Positions 18,241-26,590 of a stretch of DNA of 64,000 bases are shown one piece after another (the first letter of the stretch is position 1; every line of letters starts with the position of its first letter). The notes under the pieces were generated by a model. It searched no databases, was not told the DNA's origin, and was given only the letters and a program-made list of their open reading frames with translations. The stretch spans positions 1 to 64,000 of the forward strand of contig AORU01000003.1 in assembly GCA_000344275.1 (NCBI GenBank). The letters are read 5' to 3'. Origin of the DNA: Streptococcus oralis subsp. tigurinus AZ_3a. Lineage in GTDB: Bacteria > Bacillota > Bacilli > Lactobacillales > Streptococcaceae. The position numbers and the translations under genes were made by a program.

Positions 18241-18267
18241 AAAACTGCATTTCGGTGCAGTTTTTTT
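18241..18267 (+). terminator. Terminator of tRNA-Ser
   Basis: A 9-bp stem (18241-18249 with 18256-18264), a TTTCGG loop and a run of seven T. Confidence 0.85.
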
Positions 18268-18338
18268 ATCACAAGTATTTAAAAATCAAATAATACAAAC
18301 ACTATATGATTTCATAAAACAAAAGGATATAGATTTCT

Positions 18339-18370
18339 AGGATACGACAAAAATGTTGTATCCTTTTTTA
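18339..18370 (+). terminator. Second terminator-like hairpin on plus strand
   Basis: A 10-bp stem with one mismatch (18339-18348 with 18355-18364), a six-base loop, then seven T. No gene ends just before it. It may back up the tRNA terminator, end a small RNA, or be left from an element once inserted next to ssrA. Confidence 0.5.
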
Positions 18371-18401
18371 GCAAAAGAATACCAAGGAATACAAAAGGCA
18401 A

Positions 18402-18432
18402 AAACAAAAAACGTTGATTTAACAACGTTTTT
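18402..18432 (-). terminator. Terminator of ssrA
   Basis: A 9-bp stem (18408-18416 with 18423-18431) and a six-base loop, followed on the minus strand by a T-rich tract, about 22 bases after the 3' end of tmRNA. Confidence 0.85.
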
Positions 18433-18453
18433 CCAAGTTTAGCGAAAGAATAA

Positions 18454-18798
18454 TGGAGCCGGTGGGAGTCGAACCCACGTCCAAACACCTGCCAACATAT
18501 TTGTCTACAACCATAGGTTATGTATTGTTTTAACAGTCCCTCGACACATAACTCAAGCCTAGGAACTGCGAGTCTATTAATCTCTTATCAAACCACTAGA
18601 CAAGGCTTGATCGTATCTCGCTAATCATAAGACCTGTCATTGAACACGAGCAATCCAAATCAGGTCACGCCTGCTGGTTTTTAGGCAGCTAGAGCGTAAG
18701 AAGTGTTATTTTTTGCAGTTATATTTAACTGAGCGTTTACGTCGCCACACGGGTTGCAAAATATGCCTCATAATGCCTGTCGAATCCGTAACGACCCC
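18454..18798 (-). ncRNA. ssrA: Transfer-messenger RNA
   Basis: A 345-base tmRNA that rescues stalled ribosomes. The 5' end GGGGTCGTTACGG pairs with the 3' CCGGCTCC of the tRNA-like domain; the T-loop GGGTTCGACTCCC is present near the 3' end. The internal reading frame encodes the tag residues KNNTSYALAA followed by TAA (resume Ala is supplied by the tRNA part), the tag of pneumococcus and close relatives. The terminal CCA is not encoded. Its 3' end is a common integration site, but no element is present here. Confidence 0.97.
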
Positions 18799-18858
18799 AA
18801 AAGATGATAGAACCATTATAACCTATCTTCATGAAAAATGCAAAATCAAGCCACCTCT

Positions 18859-19494
18859 TTAGAAAAGAACCCCTTTTAAGGCTTCCGATAAGACTTGATA
18901 ACCGGCTACACTTAGATGGAGGCCATCTGTTGTATAGTCTTTTTTGAGTTGTCCTTCTGTATCTGTCAAACTATCATAAACAGGCACAAAATCTACCTGC
19001 ATATAGGCGGATGCTAGAGCCTCATAGGCTTGATTCCATTCTCTGATCTTTTCATTGGTTCGGATATAAACAGTCTGCTTGTATCTCTCTCCCTCATTGA
19101 CTGGCAAAATGGAAAGGAGCTTTATTTGTGATAGCGGATAATCTCGGGCAATTGATTGGATAACTCGCTCAAGATTATCCAAGGCATCATTTATAGAAAT
19201 ATCTTTTCCAATATCATTTGTCCCAATTAAGAGAACAATTTGATCCACAGCATCACCATAAAGATGGGCATCTAGATTCTCTAATAAAAGTCCCGTCTGA
19301 TAGCCTCGGATGCCACGATTAACAATCGTCTTGGCAACCCCAAACAACTCTTGAAGAGGGTAATATTCCACTATCGAATCACCAATAAAGATGATATCTG
19401 GCTCTAGAACAGACACTTGATTCAATTCACGATACTTGGTTTGAATTTTTTCCTGCTCTTTTAGGAGCCAATTCTCTAATAACTGTACTGCCAC
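18859..19494 (-). CDS. SGNH/GDSL-family hydrolase
   Basis: A 211-residue esterase-type hydrolase with the four SGNH blocks: catalytic Ser in FIGDSIVE, Gly in NRGIRGYQ, Asn in LIGTNDIG, and the Asp-His pair in TDGLHLSVAGY. No signal peptide, so cytoplasmic. The GTG at 19494 follows AGAGGG by five bases and the HAD gene stop at 19496 overlaps it, showing co-transcription. It resembles platelet-activating-factor acetylhydrolase-like lipases; the substrate is unknown. Confidence 0.88.
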   Translation of the reverse strand: MAVQLLENWLLKEQEKIQTKYRELNQVSVLEPDIIFIGDSIVEYYPLQELFGVAKTIVNRGIRGYQTGLLLENLDAHLYGDAVDQIVLLIGTNDIGKDISINDALDNLERVIQSIARDYPLSQIKLLSILPVNEGERYKQTVYIRTNEKIREWNQAYEALASAYMQVDFVPVYDSLTDTEGQLKKDYTTDGLHLSVAGYQVLSEALKGVLF

Positions 19495-19495
19495 C

Positions 19496-20323
19496 TTATC
19501 CCTCTTTCTCTAACCAATTCTCTAGGACTTGATAAACGCCCGCCTGGCTGTTAGCTGGAGCTAGGGCAGTCGCAACGGCCTTGACCTCATCAGCTGCGTT
19601 TTCCATCGCATAGGCAATTCCAGCCAGTTCTAGCATTTCGATATCATTTTCACTATCACCAAAGGCCATGATTTGTTTCGATTGCAAATTCCAGCGCTTG
19701 AGTAATTCTTCCAATCCCCAAGCCTTGTGAACACCAGCCTGTAGGATATCGATACAACCATAACCACTGGAAACGGCTCTTACATGCCCATCAAAGAGGT
19801 CATTGATTTCCTGCAAAACAGAACTAGAGCGTTCTTCACCAACGACCATACTCATCTTTAGCACCCCACCGAAGAGATCCGATCTGAGCTCTTCAACAAA
19901 GTTTGTATGCCGATAGAGTTTTTCAATCATCTCAGGAGTCATAAATTTATCAAGTTCTGTAAAAACAGTTCCTTTCTTGACAAAACTCCCATTCATACTG
20001 GTAACGACAAATTGATCTCGGCACTCTCTCCCTTTAAAATGAACTAAAGCCTTGTCAACCATAGTATCATCCCAGGTCTGTGCTTGAATCAGTTTATTAT
20101 TTTCAAAAATACGCGCCCCATTGGCAACGACTAGGACAACTCTACTCGCCAAATGTTTAAGCAATTGCCTCATACGGTGAACTTCATTCCCCGTTGCAAT
20201 GACAAAACGGATATCCCTTTGATCCAACTGATCTAAAATCTTTTCCAAGCGGGGCAGATCCAGCTGCCCCCTCGGGTCTAGCAAGGTTCCATCCATGTCT
20301 GTTGCAATTAATTTAATCGTCAT
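19496..20323 (-). CDS. Cof-type HAD-IIB phosphatase
   Basis: A 275-residue HAD hydrolase. Motif I DMDGTLLD carries the two catalytic Asp, motif II is the Thr in FVIATGNE, and motif IV is GDSENDIEML. A type IIB cap lies in the middle. Such enzymes dephosphorylate sugar phosphates or flavin and PLP precursors. The ATG at 20323 was chosen because AAAGGAG sits seven bases upstream; the open frame extends a further 10 codons with no ribosome site. It lies between a CapA-like gene and an SGNH hydrolase in one minus-strand unit. Confidence 0.9.
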   Translation of the reverse strand: MTIKLIATDMDGTLLDPRGQLDLPRLEKILDQLDQRDIRFVIATGNEVHRMRQLLKHLASRVVLVVANGARIFENNKLIQAQTWDDTMVDKALVHFKGRECRDQFVVTSMNGSFVKKGTVFTELDKFMTPEMIEKLYRHTNFVEELRSDLFGGVLKMSMVVGEERSSSVLQEINDLFDGHVRAVSSGYGCIDILQAGVHKAWGLEELLKRWNLQSKQIMAFGDSENDIEMLELAGIAYAMENAADEVKAVATALAPANSQAGVYQVLENWLEKEG

Positions 20324-20346
20324 CCTATCTCCTTTAGGGCGAGCGT

Positions 20347-21666
20347 CTACCACTTCAACCCTACATGTTCATTCATTTCTTTATAGGCCGTGTCAATTCG
20401 TTCCTTGGTCGCCTCATCCAACTTGTCACGGTAACTGCCTCCCTCAATGAAGTCCTCTAGGATATAGGTCTGATAGAGGAAGAGCGGATAGCCTTCTGGG
20501 GAGTAAGTTCCTTTGGGTGTTCGATTGACCCAAGTAGGATGCACTTTAGCAGTTTCAATCCTTGTCTTGCCATCTTTTTTCTTAATGGTCACATCCATGA
20601 GAACACCGCGCTCCGTCCACTTGGCATTTTCCTCATCTTGCATGGTTTCAATGCGCTGGTTTGAGAGGAAATTCCCCATGGAGTAGATGATCAGTTTTTT
20701 ATCACCATCTTTTTCAACCGTTTCAGCAGGTTCAACGACGTGAGGATGCCCTCCAAAGATAATATCAGCTCCCCAGTCAATCATCTTATGGTACAGTGTT
20801 TTCTGTTCTTCCGTCGGTTCTAGCTGGTACTCAATTCCCATCTGAGGCATGATGACAGTAATATCTGCCTCTTGCTCAGCTCGTTCGATTTCCGCCTTCA
20901 TCTTATCTTCATTCAGGTCAGAAAGATAGCGATTATAATCCTCTTGAGAGATATACTGCTCAATGCCATTAAAACCGTAAGAATAGGCTAGGAGAGCTAC
21001 CTTGATACCATTGACTTCCTTGATAACTAGCGGAGCTTGGTCACGGGATTCATGTGTGTAGACTCCTATGGGTGTCATCCCTGCCTTTTCAATAGCTTCT
21101 GCTGTCGAAACCACTCCCTCTATCTGAGAATCCAAGATGTGATTATGAGCCAAGTCTAGAACTTGATAGCCTGCATCCTTGATAGCATCCATGACTTCTA
21201 CAGGTGCATTAAAGAGAGGGTAACCTGCCAAGTAGTGGTCCTTGTTCACCGTTCCTTCAAAGTCACCAAGCACTAAATCCGCTTGTTTGAGCCAGGGTTT
21301 TACATACTCAAAATTTTCATGGAAATCGTAGCTACCATCTTCTTTCAGAGCTGTTCGGTAGATAGGAATATGGTAGAGAAGGTCACCATTTGCCATGATA
21401 CGAGCTGTCGTTTCGGCAGACTGATTTTCCTTAGACTGACCAGACATCTGAGCAGAATCAAGAGTTTGACCACTCGGACTTGTTCCCTTGTTACCTTGTA
21501 CTGCTTGGATCAACAAGTTCAGCCCCATAGACAAGGAAACTGCAAGCAACAGCACCGTAATAAACTGGGCATTTGTCCAAGATTTATAATTCCTAAAGAA
21601 ACCAATACTACTCTTCAACAATCCAAAAATAGGACCATGAGGCCGTCTATCTTGTCGCTTTTCCAT
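20347..21666 (-). CDS. CapA-family protein (poly-gamma-glutamate synthesis-type metallophosphoesterase fold)
   Basis: A 439-residue membrane-anchored protein. One transmembrane span at residues about 36-57 follows a basic N-terminus; a low-complexity linker leads to an external CapA/PgsA domain with ANGDLLY, LGDFEGTV, LAHNHILD, GGHPHVVEP and YSMGNFLSN. In Bacillus, CapA works in poly-gamma-glutamate export, but no capB or capC gene is nearby, so the substrate is unknown. AGGGGGA precedes the ATG. First gene of the CapA, HAD, SGNH unit and divergent from def. Confidence 0.88.
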   Translation of the reverse strand: MEKRQDRRPHGPIFGLLKSSIGFFRNYKSWTNAQFITVLLLAVSLSMGLNLLIQAVQGNKGTSPSGQTLDSAQMSGQSKENQSAETTARIMANGDLLYHIPIYRTALKEDGSYDFHENFEYVKPWLKQADLVLGDFEGTVNKDHYLAGYPLFNAPVEVMDAIKDAGYQVLDLAHNHILDSQIEGVVSTAEAIEKAGMTPIGVYTHESRDQAPLVIKEVNGIKVALLAYSYGFNGIEQYISQEDYNRYLSDLNEDKMKAEIERAEQEADITVIMPQMGIEYQLEPTEEQKTLYHKMIDWGADIIFGGHPHVVEPAETVEKDGDKKLIIYSMGNFLSNQRIETMQDEENAKWTERGVLMDVTIKKKDGKTRIETAKVHPTWVNRTPKGTYSPEGYPLFLYQTYILEDFIEGGSYRDKLDEATKERIDTAYKEMNEHVGLKW

Positions 21667-21788
21667 CTTTATTTCCCCCTTGCTTTTACTGCAAGTCTTT
21701 TCTTTTATTATACCACAGACAAAAGAGGAATACCGTTTATTATATTATTTTTTAGCAACTTCTGTGACTTTCTTTCTCGCCTATTTTG

Positions 21789-21797
21789 TGTTATCAT
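21789..21797 (+). promoter_or_regulatory. Extended -10 promoter of def
   Basis: TG, one base, then TATCAT (21792-21797), 24 bases before the def ATG. The -35 is weak. Confidence 0.5.
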
Positions 21798-21821
21798 GTA
21801 GAGGTAATGAAAGGAGAGAAA

Positions 21822-22433
21822 ATGTCTGCTATAGAACGTATTACAAAAGCTGCTCATTTAATTAATATGAACGATATTATCCGTGAGGGGAACCCAACTT
21901 TACGCGCGGTTGCTGAGGAGGTCACTTTCCCACTGTCTGACCAGGAAATCATCCTTGGAGAAAAGATGATGCAATTCCTCAAAAATTCTCAGGATCCTGT
22001 TATGGCTGAAAAGATGGGACTCCGCGGTGGGGTTGGATTGGCCGCTCCTCAGTTAGATATCTCAAAACGCATTATCGCTGTTTTAGTGCCCAATATTGTG
22101 GAAGAAGGTGAAACTCCTCAGGAAGCCTACGACCTGCAAGCTGTTATGTACAATCCCAAAATCGTATCCCACTCTGTTCAGGACGCTGCCCTCGGTGAAG
22201 GAGAAGGGTGCCTATCTGTCGATCGTGTAGTTCCAGGCTATGTTGTTCGTCATGCCCGTGTCACTGTTGATTACTTTGACAAGGACGGAGAAAAACACCG
22301 TATCAAGCTCAAAGGATACAACTCTATCGTTGTCCAACATGAAATTGATCACCTAAACGGAATCATGTTTTACGATCGTATCAATGAAAAAGACCCCTTT
22401 GCTGTTAAAGATGGACTCCTCATCCTCGAATAA
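21822..22433 (+). CDS. def: Peptide deformylase
   Basis: A 203-residue metalloenzyme that removes the formyl group from new proteins. Motif 1 GVGLAAPQ, motif 2 EGCLSV (metal ligand C130) and motif 3 QHEIDHLNG (H173, E174, H177) are intact. The length and the insertion between motifs 1 and 2 are those of type 2 Gram-positive deformylases. The ATG at 21822 follows AAAGGAG by six bases; upstream in-frame extension has no ribosome site. Confidence 0.97.
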   Translation: MSAIERITKAAHLINMNDIIREGNPTLRAVAEEVTFPLSDQEIILGEKMMQFLKNSQDPVMAEKMGLRGGVGLAAPQLDISKRIIAVLVPNIVEEGETPQEAYDLQAVMYNPKIVSHSVQDAALGEGEGCLSVDRVVPGYVVRHARVTVDYFDKDGEKHRIKLKGYNSIVVQHEIDHLNGIMFYDRINEKDPFAVKDGLLILE

Positions 22434-22435
22434 AG

Positions 22436-22461
22436 AAAATCCCGTTGCAAGACGGGGTTTT
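22436..22461 (+). terminator. Terminator of def, abutting the rlmB promoter
   Basis: A 10-bp stem (22436-22445 with 22452-22461, one G-T pair), a six-base loop and a short T tract. The -10 box of rlmB starts four bases later. Confidence 0.65.
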
Positions 22462-22462
22462 G

Positions 22463-22471
22463 TGTTATAAT
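22463..22471 (+). promoter_or_regulatory. Extended -10 promoter of rlmB, predicted leaderless
   Basis: TG, one base, TATAAT (22466-22471), then six bases to the ATG at 22478. An AGAGG lies between, but only one base from the ATG, too close to act as a normal ribosome site. Confidence 0.6.
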
Positions 22472-22477
22472 AGAGGC

Positions 22478-23206
22478 ATGAAAACAAATGATATTGTCTA
22501 TGGCGTCCACGCCGTTACAGAAGCTCTCCTTGCAAACACAGGGAATAAACTCTACCTCCAAGATGATCTCCGAGGTAAAAATGTTGAGAAAGTCAAGGAA
22601 CTGGCTGCTGAGAAAAAGGTCTCCATCTCTTGGACCTCAAAAAAATCCCTGTCTGAAATGACCGAAGGAGCTGTTCACCAAGGTTTTGTTCTACGAGTGT
22701 CCGAATTTGCCTATAGCGAACTGGATCACATCCTTGCCAAAACACGCCAAGAAGAAAATCCTTTGCTATTGATTCTGGATGGTCTAACTGACCCTCACAA
22801 CTTAGGCTCTATCTTAAGGACTGCTGATGCGACCAATGTTTCAGGCGTCATCATTCCCAAGCACCGTGCCGTCGGAGTGACTCCTGTCGTTGCCAAAACG
22901 GCCACAGGTGCTATCGAGCACGTTCCAATTGCCCGAGTGACCAACCTGAGCCAAACTCTTGACAAACTCAAGGATGAAGGCTTCTGGACCTTTGGAACAG
23001 ATATGAACGGCACCCCTTGCCACAAGTGGAATACAAAAGGGAAAATCGCCCTCATCATCGGAAATGAAGGAAAAGGTATCTCTAGCAACATCAAAAAACA
23101 GGTCGATGAGATGATTACCATTCCGATGAATGGACATGTTCAAAGCCTCAATGCCAGTGTTGCTGCAGCCATTCTCATGTACGAAGTTTTCCGAAATAGA
23201 CTATAA
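22478..23206 (+). CDS. rlmB: 23S rRNA (guanosine-2'-O)-methyltransferase, TrmH/SpoU family
   Basis: A 242-residue SPOUT methyltransferase. The N-terminal substrate-binding domain begins NDIVYGVHAVTEAL. The knotted catalytic domain has LLILDGLTDPHNLGSILRTA, GVIIPKHRAVG, and the SAM-binding GNEGKGIS and SLNASVAAAI motifs. Family members methylate G2251 of 23S rRNA. The ATG at 22478 starts the family-typical sequence; an upstream frame from 22445 runs back through the def terminator and is not real. Confidence 0.92.
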   Translation: MKTNDIVYGVHAVTEALLANTGNKLYLQDDLRGKNVEKVKELAAEKKVSISWTSKKSLSEMTEGAVHQGFVLRVSEFAYSELDHILAKTRQEENPLLLILDGLTDPHNLGSILRTADATNVSGVIIPKHRAVGVTPVVAKTATGAIEHVPIARVTNLSQTLDKLKDEGFWTFGTDMNGTPCHKWNTKGKIALIIGNEGKGISSNIKKQVDEMITIPMNGHVQSLNASVAAAILMYEVFRNRL

Positions 23207-23240
23207 AAAAGTTTCCAATCAGTTGATTGGAAACTTTTTT
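23205..23240. terminator. Bidirectional terminator between rlmB and trxB
   Basis: A nearly perfect 17-bp inverted repeat with A/T runs at both ends, shared by two convergent genes. Confidence 0.9.
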
Positions 23241-23242
23241 GC

Positions 23243-24154
23243 TTAACTATGTTCGGTGATAAACTTGTAGGCTTCTTGACCAGCGATAGCCCCATCTCCA
23301 ACTGCTGTTGTCACTTGGCGAAGGTCTTTCTGGCGAACATCTCCAACCGCAAAGATACCATCAACTGTGGTCTTCATGTGGTTATCTGTTAGGATCCAGC
23401 CCGCCTGGTCTTGGATATTCAAATCCTTAACAAAATCGCTAACAGGATCCAAACCAACATAGATAAAGACACCACCGAAGGCTTGCTCTGTTACTTGACC
23501 TGTTTTCACATTCTCAAACACGACAGATTCTACTCGGTTTTCACCCTTGATTTCCTTGACTACAGAATCCCAGATAAAGTTGACTTTCTCATTAGCAAAG
23601 GCACGGTCTTGCAAAACCTTTTGGGCACGAAGTTCATCACGACGGTGAACAATAGTAACAGTCTTGGCAAAGCGTGTCAAGAAGAGGGCCTCTTCTACCG
23701 CTGAATCTCCACCACCGACTACCAGCAAGTCTTGGTCACGGAAGAAAGCTCCATCACAGACTGCACAGTAAGAAACTCCACGACTGTTCAGTTCTTCTTC
23801 TCCGGGGACACCCAAGAGACGGTGTTTTGACCCAGTTGCCACGATGACAGTACGGGTTTCGTAAACTTGATCATCAGTGATTACCTTCTTATAGTCACCC
23901 TTGTCTTCAATATTTTCAACGTAGCCATAAAGATGCTCCACTCCAAGGTTTTCAAGTGGTTCAAACATCTTTTCAGCCAATTCAGGTCCACTAATATTGG
24001 CATAACCTGGATAGTTTTCAATGTCAGATGTGTTATTCATTTGCCCACCTGGCAGACCACCTTCAATCAAAGCCACTTTCAGATTGCTTCGAGCAGCATA
24101 TAAGGCAGCGGTCATTCCCGCAGGTCCAGCACCGATAATAATCGTATCGTACAT
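23243..24154 (-). CDS. trxB: Thioredoxin reductase
   Basis: A 303-residue flavoprotein that uses NADPH to reduce thioredoxin. FAD-binding GAGPAGMTAALYAARS lies at residues about 8-23, the redox CAVC in GVSYCAVCDG near 132-135, the NADPH site VGGGDSAVEEA, and the C-terminal FAD motif GIFAVGDVR. AAGGAA precedes the ATG. Neighbours include a cystine-type ABC transporter, so reduction of imported cystine is a plausible role beside general thiol homeostasis. Confidence 0.96.
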   Translation of the reverse strand: MYDTIIIGAGPAGMTAALYAARSNLKVALIEGGLPGGQMNNTSDIENYPGYANISGPELAEKMFEPLENLGVEHLYGYVENIEDKGDYKKVITDDQVYETRTVIVATGSKHRLLGVPGEEELNSRGVSYCAVCDGAFFRDQDLLVVGGGDSAVEEALFLTRFAKTVTIVHRRDELRAQKVLQDRAFANEKVNFIWDSVVKEIKGENRVESVVFENVKTGQVTEQAFGGVFIYVGLDPVSDFVKDLNIQDQAGWILTDNHMKTTVDGIFAVGDVRQKDLRQVTTAVGDGAIAGQEAYKFITEHS

Positions 24155-24219
24155 TTTGATTCCTTCTTTCTTGTTGTAACTATCTTTATTCTAACTCATT
24201 CTTGCTAGTCACGCAAGGA

Positions 24220-24444
24220 TTATGCCTTGAAAACCAAGAGCAAACTCATGACGGCAAAGGATAACACCGGAACGACCAAAACTCCAATCATAATCATATC
24301 ATAGAGATGAGCTTGACGAGCCTTGGCTGTCTTGTCCACACCAGACATAGCTCTCAATCCAATCCAAATCCCCAGAAAAATCACGACAAGGATGGTCGTT
24401 AAGATCAAACTCTCGAAATATAAAGAAAACAGTTGCAGCAGCAT
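24220..24444 (-). CDS. Small membrane protein, DUF4059-like
   Basis: A 74-residue protein with two hydrophobic spans (about 8-30 and 48-70) separated by a short basic loop, GVDKTAKARQ. It matches my memory of the streptococcal DUF4059 family, found between trxB and an amino-acid ABC transporter. No function is known. GAGAGAG lies before the ATG. The conserved position suggests a link to the thiol/cystine genes on either side, which is inference. Confidence 0.8.
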   Translation of the reverse strand: MLLQLFSLYFESLILTTILVVIFLGIWIGLRAMSGVDKTAKARQAHLYDMIMIGVLVVPVLSFAVMSLLLVFKA

Positions 24445-24477
24445 GATCTCTCTCGTTTCTATCTTTTTTAAAGAGTA

Positions 24478-24504
24478 AACTCAGCTAGTCCAACTAACTG
24501 AGTT
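24478..24504 (-). terminator. Terminator of the cystine-type ABC operon
   Basis: An 11-bp stem (24478-24488 with 24494-24504, one G-T pair) with a five-base loop and a T-rich tract on the minus strand. Confidence 0.7.
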
Positions 24505-24521
24505 TTCCTTTTTCTATTATA

Positions 24522-25265
24522 TCAAATATAAGTCCGTTTGTAACTAGCGAAGAATTCTTTTGTTCGCTCTTCTTTTGGATGGTGGATAATCTCATCTGGT
24601 GTTCCAGACTCGATGATTTTCCCCTTATCTAAGAAGAGAATCTTATCAGCCACTTGGGCTACAAAGGACATGTCATGACTGACTAAAATCATAGTTTGAC
24701 CTGACTTAGCAGCATCTGCAATAGACTTTTCTACTTCACCGACTAATTCTGGATCAAGGGCTGAAGTTGGTTCGTCTAAGAGCAAGACATCTGGTTTCAT
24801 AGCAAGAGCACGCGCGAGGGCAACCCGTTGCTTTTGTCCACCTGATAAGTGGCGAGGGTAATGGTTTTCACGGTCAGAAAGACCAACCTTGGCCAACTCT
24901 TCCTTAGCAATTTTTGTTGCTTCCTCGTCCGATAATTTTTTAACAACAACCAAACCTTCCTTAACATTGTCAAGAGCTGTTCGGCGTTCAAACAAATTAA
25001 ACTGTTGGAAAACCATGGATAACTTGCGACGAAGGGTTAGGATTTCTTCTTGGCTAATCTGAGAAAAATCAACTTTAAAATTGTCAATCTGAATCGTTCC
25101 ACTATCTGGAGTTTCAAGATAGTTCAAACTACGAAGAAAGGTTGATTTCCCAGCTCCAGATGAACCAATCAAGGCCACTACTTCTCCCTTTTGAATATCC
25201 AAGTCCAGATGATCCAAGACAGTCTGTCCTGAAAAGGATTTGCTTAAATTCGAAATCTTAATCAT
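24522..25265 (-). CDS. tcyC: Amino-acid ABC transporter ATP-binding protein, probably cystine (TcyC)
   Basis: A 247-residue ATPase of the polar amino-acid uptake group. Walker A GSSGAGKST, Q-loop FQQFNLF, signature LSGGQKQR, Walker [13 protein letters not shown] and switch His in VSHDM are intact. Its start overlaps the permease stop by one base. No binding-protein gene is adjacent. In pneumococcus the pair beside trxB is known as TcyBC, a cystine importer using binding proteins encoded elsewhere; that name is from memory and the substrate is therefore inferred. Confidence 0.85.
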   Translation of the reverse strand: MIKISNLSKSFSGQTVLDHLDLDIQKGEVVALIGSSGAGKSTFLRSLNYLETPDSGTIQIDNFKVDFSQISQEEILTLRRKLSMVFQQFNLFERRTALDNVKEGLVVVKKLSDEEATKIAKEELAKVGLSDRENHYPRHLSGGQKQRVALARALAMKPDVLLLDEPTSALDPELVGEVEKSIADAAKSGQTMILVSHDMSFVAQVADKILFLDKGKIIESGTPDEIIHHPKEERTKEFFASYKRTYI

Positions 25266-26065
25266 TAACGAAGGTCTCCTTTCACATCTGTTTGCACTGT
25301 ATCAGGTGCAGAAATAGCCATTTTTCTCTCGATGAAACGACCGAGGCTTTCAATTCCGATATTGACTACCCAATAAACAAGGGCAACGGAGATGAAGCGC
25401 TCAAAATAGCGGTAATCTGCTCCACCCAAAATCTGAGCTTGAGCAAAAACTTCGACAACACCCGCACTAAAGGCTAGAGAAGTTCCCTTGGTCAAACCGA
25501 TAAGAGAGTTAATCAAAGTCGGTGTCGCTACCACCGCCGCATTGGGAATAATCACGCGACGATAAACTTGAGCACGAGTCATACCCAGACTACGCGTCGC
25601 CTCAATTTCACCTGGATTAACAGAAAGGATGGCTGCACGAATCGTTTCACTTGCATAAGCCGCCTCATTAAAAGCAAAGGCCACAATCGCAAAAAGTGCC
25701 GCTGGAATCGCATTGATATTGAAACCAGTTCCCCATTGTTGGTTGATAGCTTTCAGTGCCAAAGGTATTCCGTAGTAGGTCAACATAAGTTGGACTAGGA
25801 TTGGGGTACCTTTTAAGAAGCTGACGAAAAAGGCCTGCAAGGGATATAAAATCTTAACACGATTGATCTTAACAATAGCAAAAATCAAGGCAAGTAGCAA
25901 ACCAAAGAGTGCACCTCCAAGCGTCAACATCAAGGTTGTAGGCAGTTGTTGGACAATCCTTGGAATTCCATCAAAGACCGAACGCAAACTAAAGAGCTTA
26001 CCATCCGGAATGAGTTGCATCAAACTTTGGTACCAATCTGATGCTAAAAATGTTGTAACAGTCAT
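25265..26065 (-). CDS. tcyB: Amino-acid ABC transporter permease, probably cystine (TcyB)
   Basis: A 266-residue permease of the His/Glu/Gln group with about five spans and the EAA loop EIEATRSLGMTRAQVYRRVI that docks the ATPase. The N-terminus carries GKLFSLRSVFDGIPRIVQQ before the first span. GGAGAGG precedes the ATG. A promoter with TAGAAT and an upstream TGA lies about 30 bases before. No fused or adjacent solute-binding protein is present. Confidence 0.85.
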   Translation of the reverse strand: MTVTTFLASDWYQSLMQLIPDGKLFSLRSVFDGIPRIVQQLPTTLMLTLGGALFGLLLALIFAIVKINRVKILYPLQAFFVSFLKGTPILVQLMLTYYGIPLALKAINQQWGTGFNINAIPAALFAIVAFAFNEAAYASETIRAAILSVNPGEIEATRSLGMTRAQVYRRVIIPNAAVVATPTLINSLIGLTKGTSLAFSAGVVEVFAQAQILGGADYRYFERFISVALVYWVVNIGIESLGRFIERKMAISAPDTVQTDVKGDLR

Positions 26066-26221
26066 AAAAACATCCTCTCCTGATAATGATTCATTCTATC
26101 ATACTTCTACTCGCAAGCAAATTATTTGCTACGGGCTGCTCAGACTTTGTCTATCTTCTAGTTTATCACACTTTAAAACAGGGAGGCTATATATTTTACC
26201 TATCAAGGAGATAAATAAAAA

Positions 26222-26578
26222 CTATCTCAAACCTAAGTTCTCATAGGTTTTTCTATAGCCGATTTGTTTAACAGCACCATTCTCCACCAAAATTGGACGT
26301 TTCAATAACATACCATCACTCGCCAGGAGCTTGGCTGCTTCTTGATTTGATAGACTTCCTACCTTATCCTTCAAGCCAAGTTCACGGTATTTGATCCCGC
26401 TAGTATTGAAAAATTGTTTCACTTCAAAACCGGAAGTTTCCAACCAGTCCAAAATCACGTCTTCACTTGGTGTTTCTTCTACGATGTGGACAGCTTGGTA
26501 TTCCAGTCCAAGTTGATCCAATTCATTTTTTGCTTTCTTACAAGTTGAACATTTTGGGTATTCGATAAATTCTAACAT
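26222..26578 (-). CDS. ArsC/Spx-family thioredoxin-fold protein
   Basis: A 118-residue protein. The N-terminal CSTC (CxxC) is at residues about 10-13, in the position of the Spx redox switch. The C-terminal half has DGMLLKRPILV, the conserved ArsC-fold motif. The length and motif fit the MgsR/YusI-like arsenate reductase family rather than Spx itself. It may sense or repair thiol oxidation; direct arsenate reduction is unproven. It lies upstream of the trxB-ABC block, 12 bases after the ogt stop, so it may be in the GNAT-ogt transcript. Confidence 0.82.
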   Translation of the reverse strand: MLEFIEYPKCSTCKKAKNELDQLGLEYQAVHIVEETPSEDVILDWLETSGFEVKQFFNTSGIKYRELGLKDKVGSLSNQEAAKLLASDGMLLKRPILVENGAVKQIGYRKTYENLGLR

Positions 26579-26590
26579 CTTCTTTTCTTT

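Noticed and set aside
22445-22477. Upstream extension of rlmB
   Set aside because: It reads through the def terminator stem and promoter; the family-typical protein starts at 22478.
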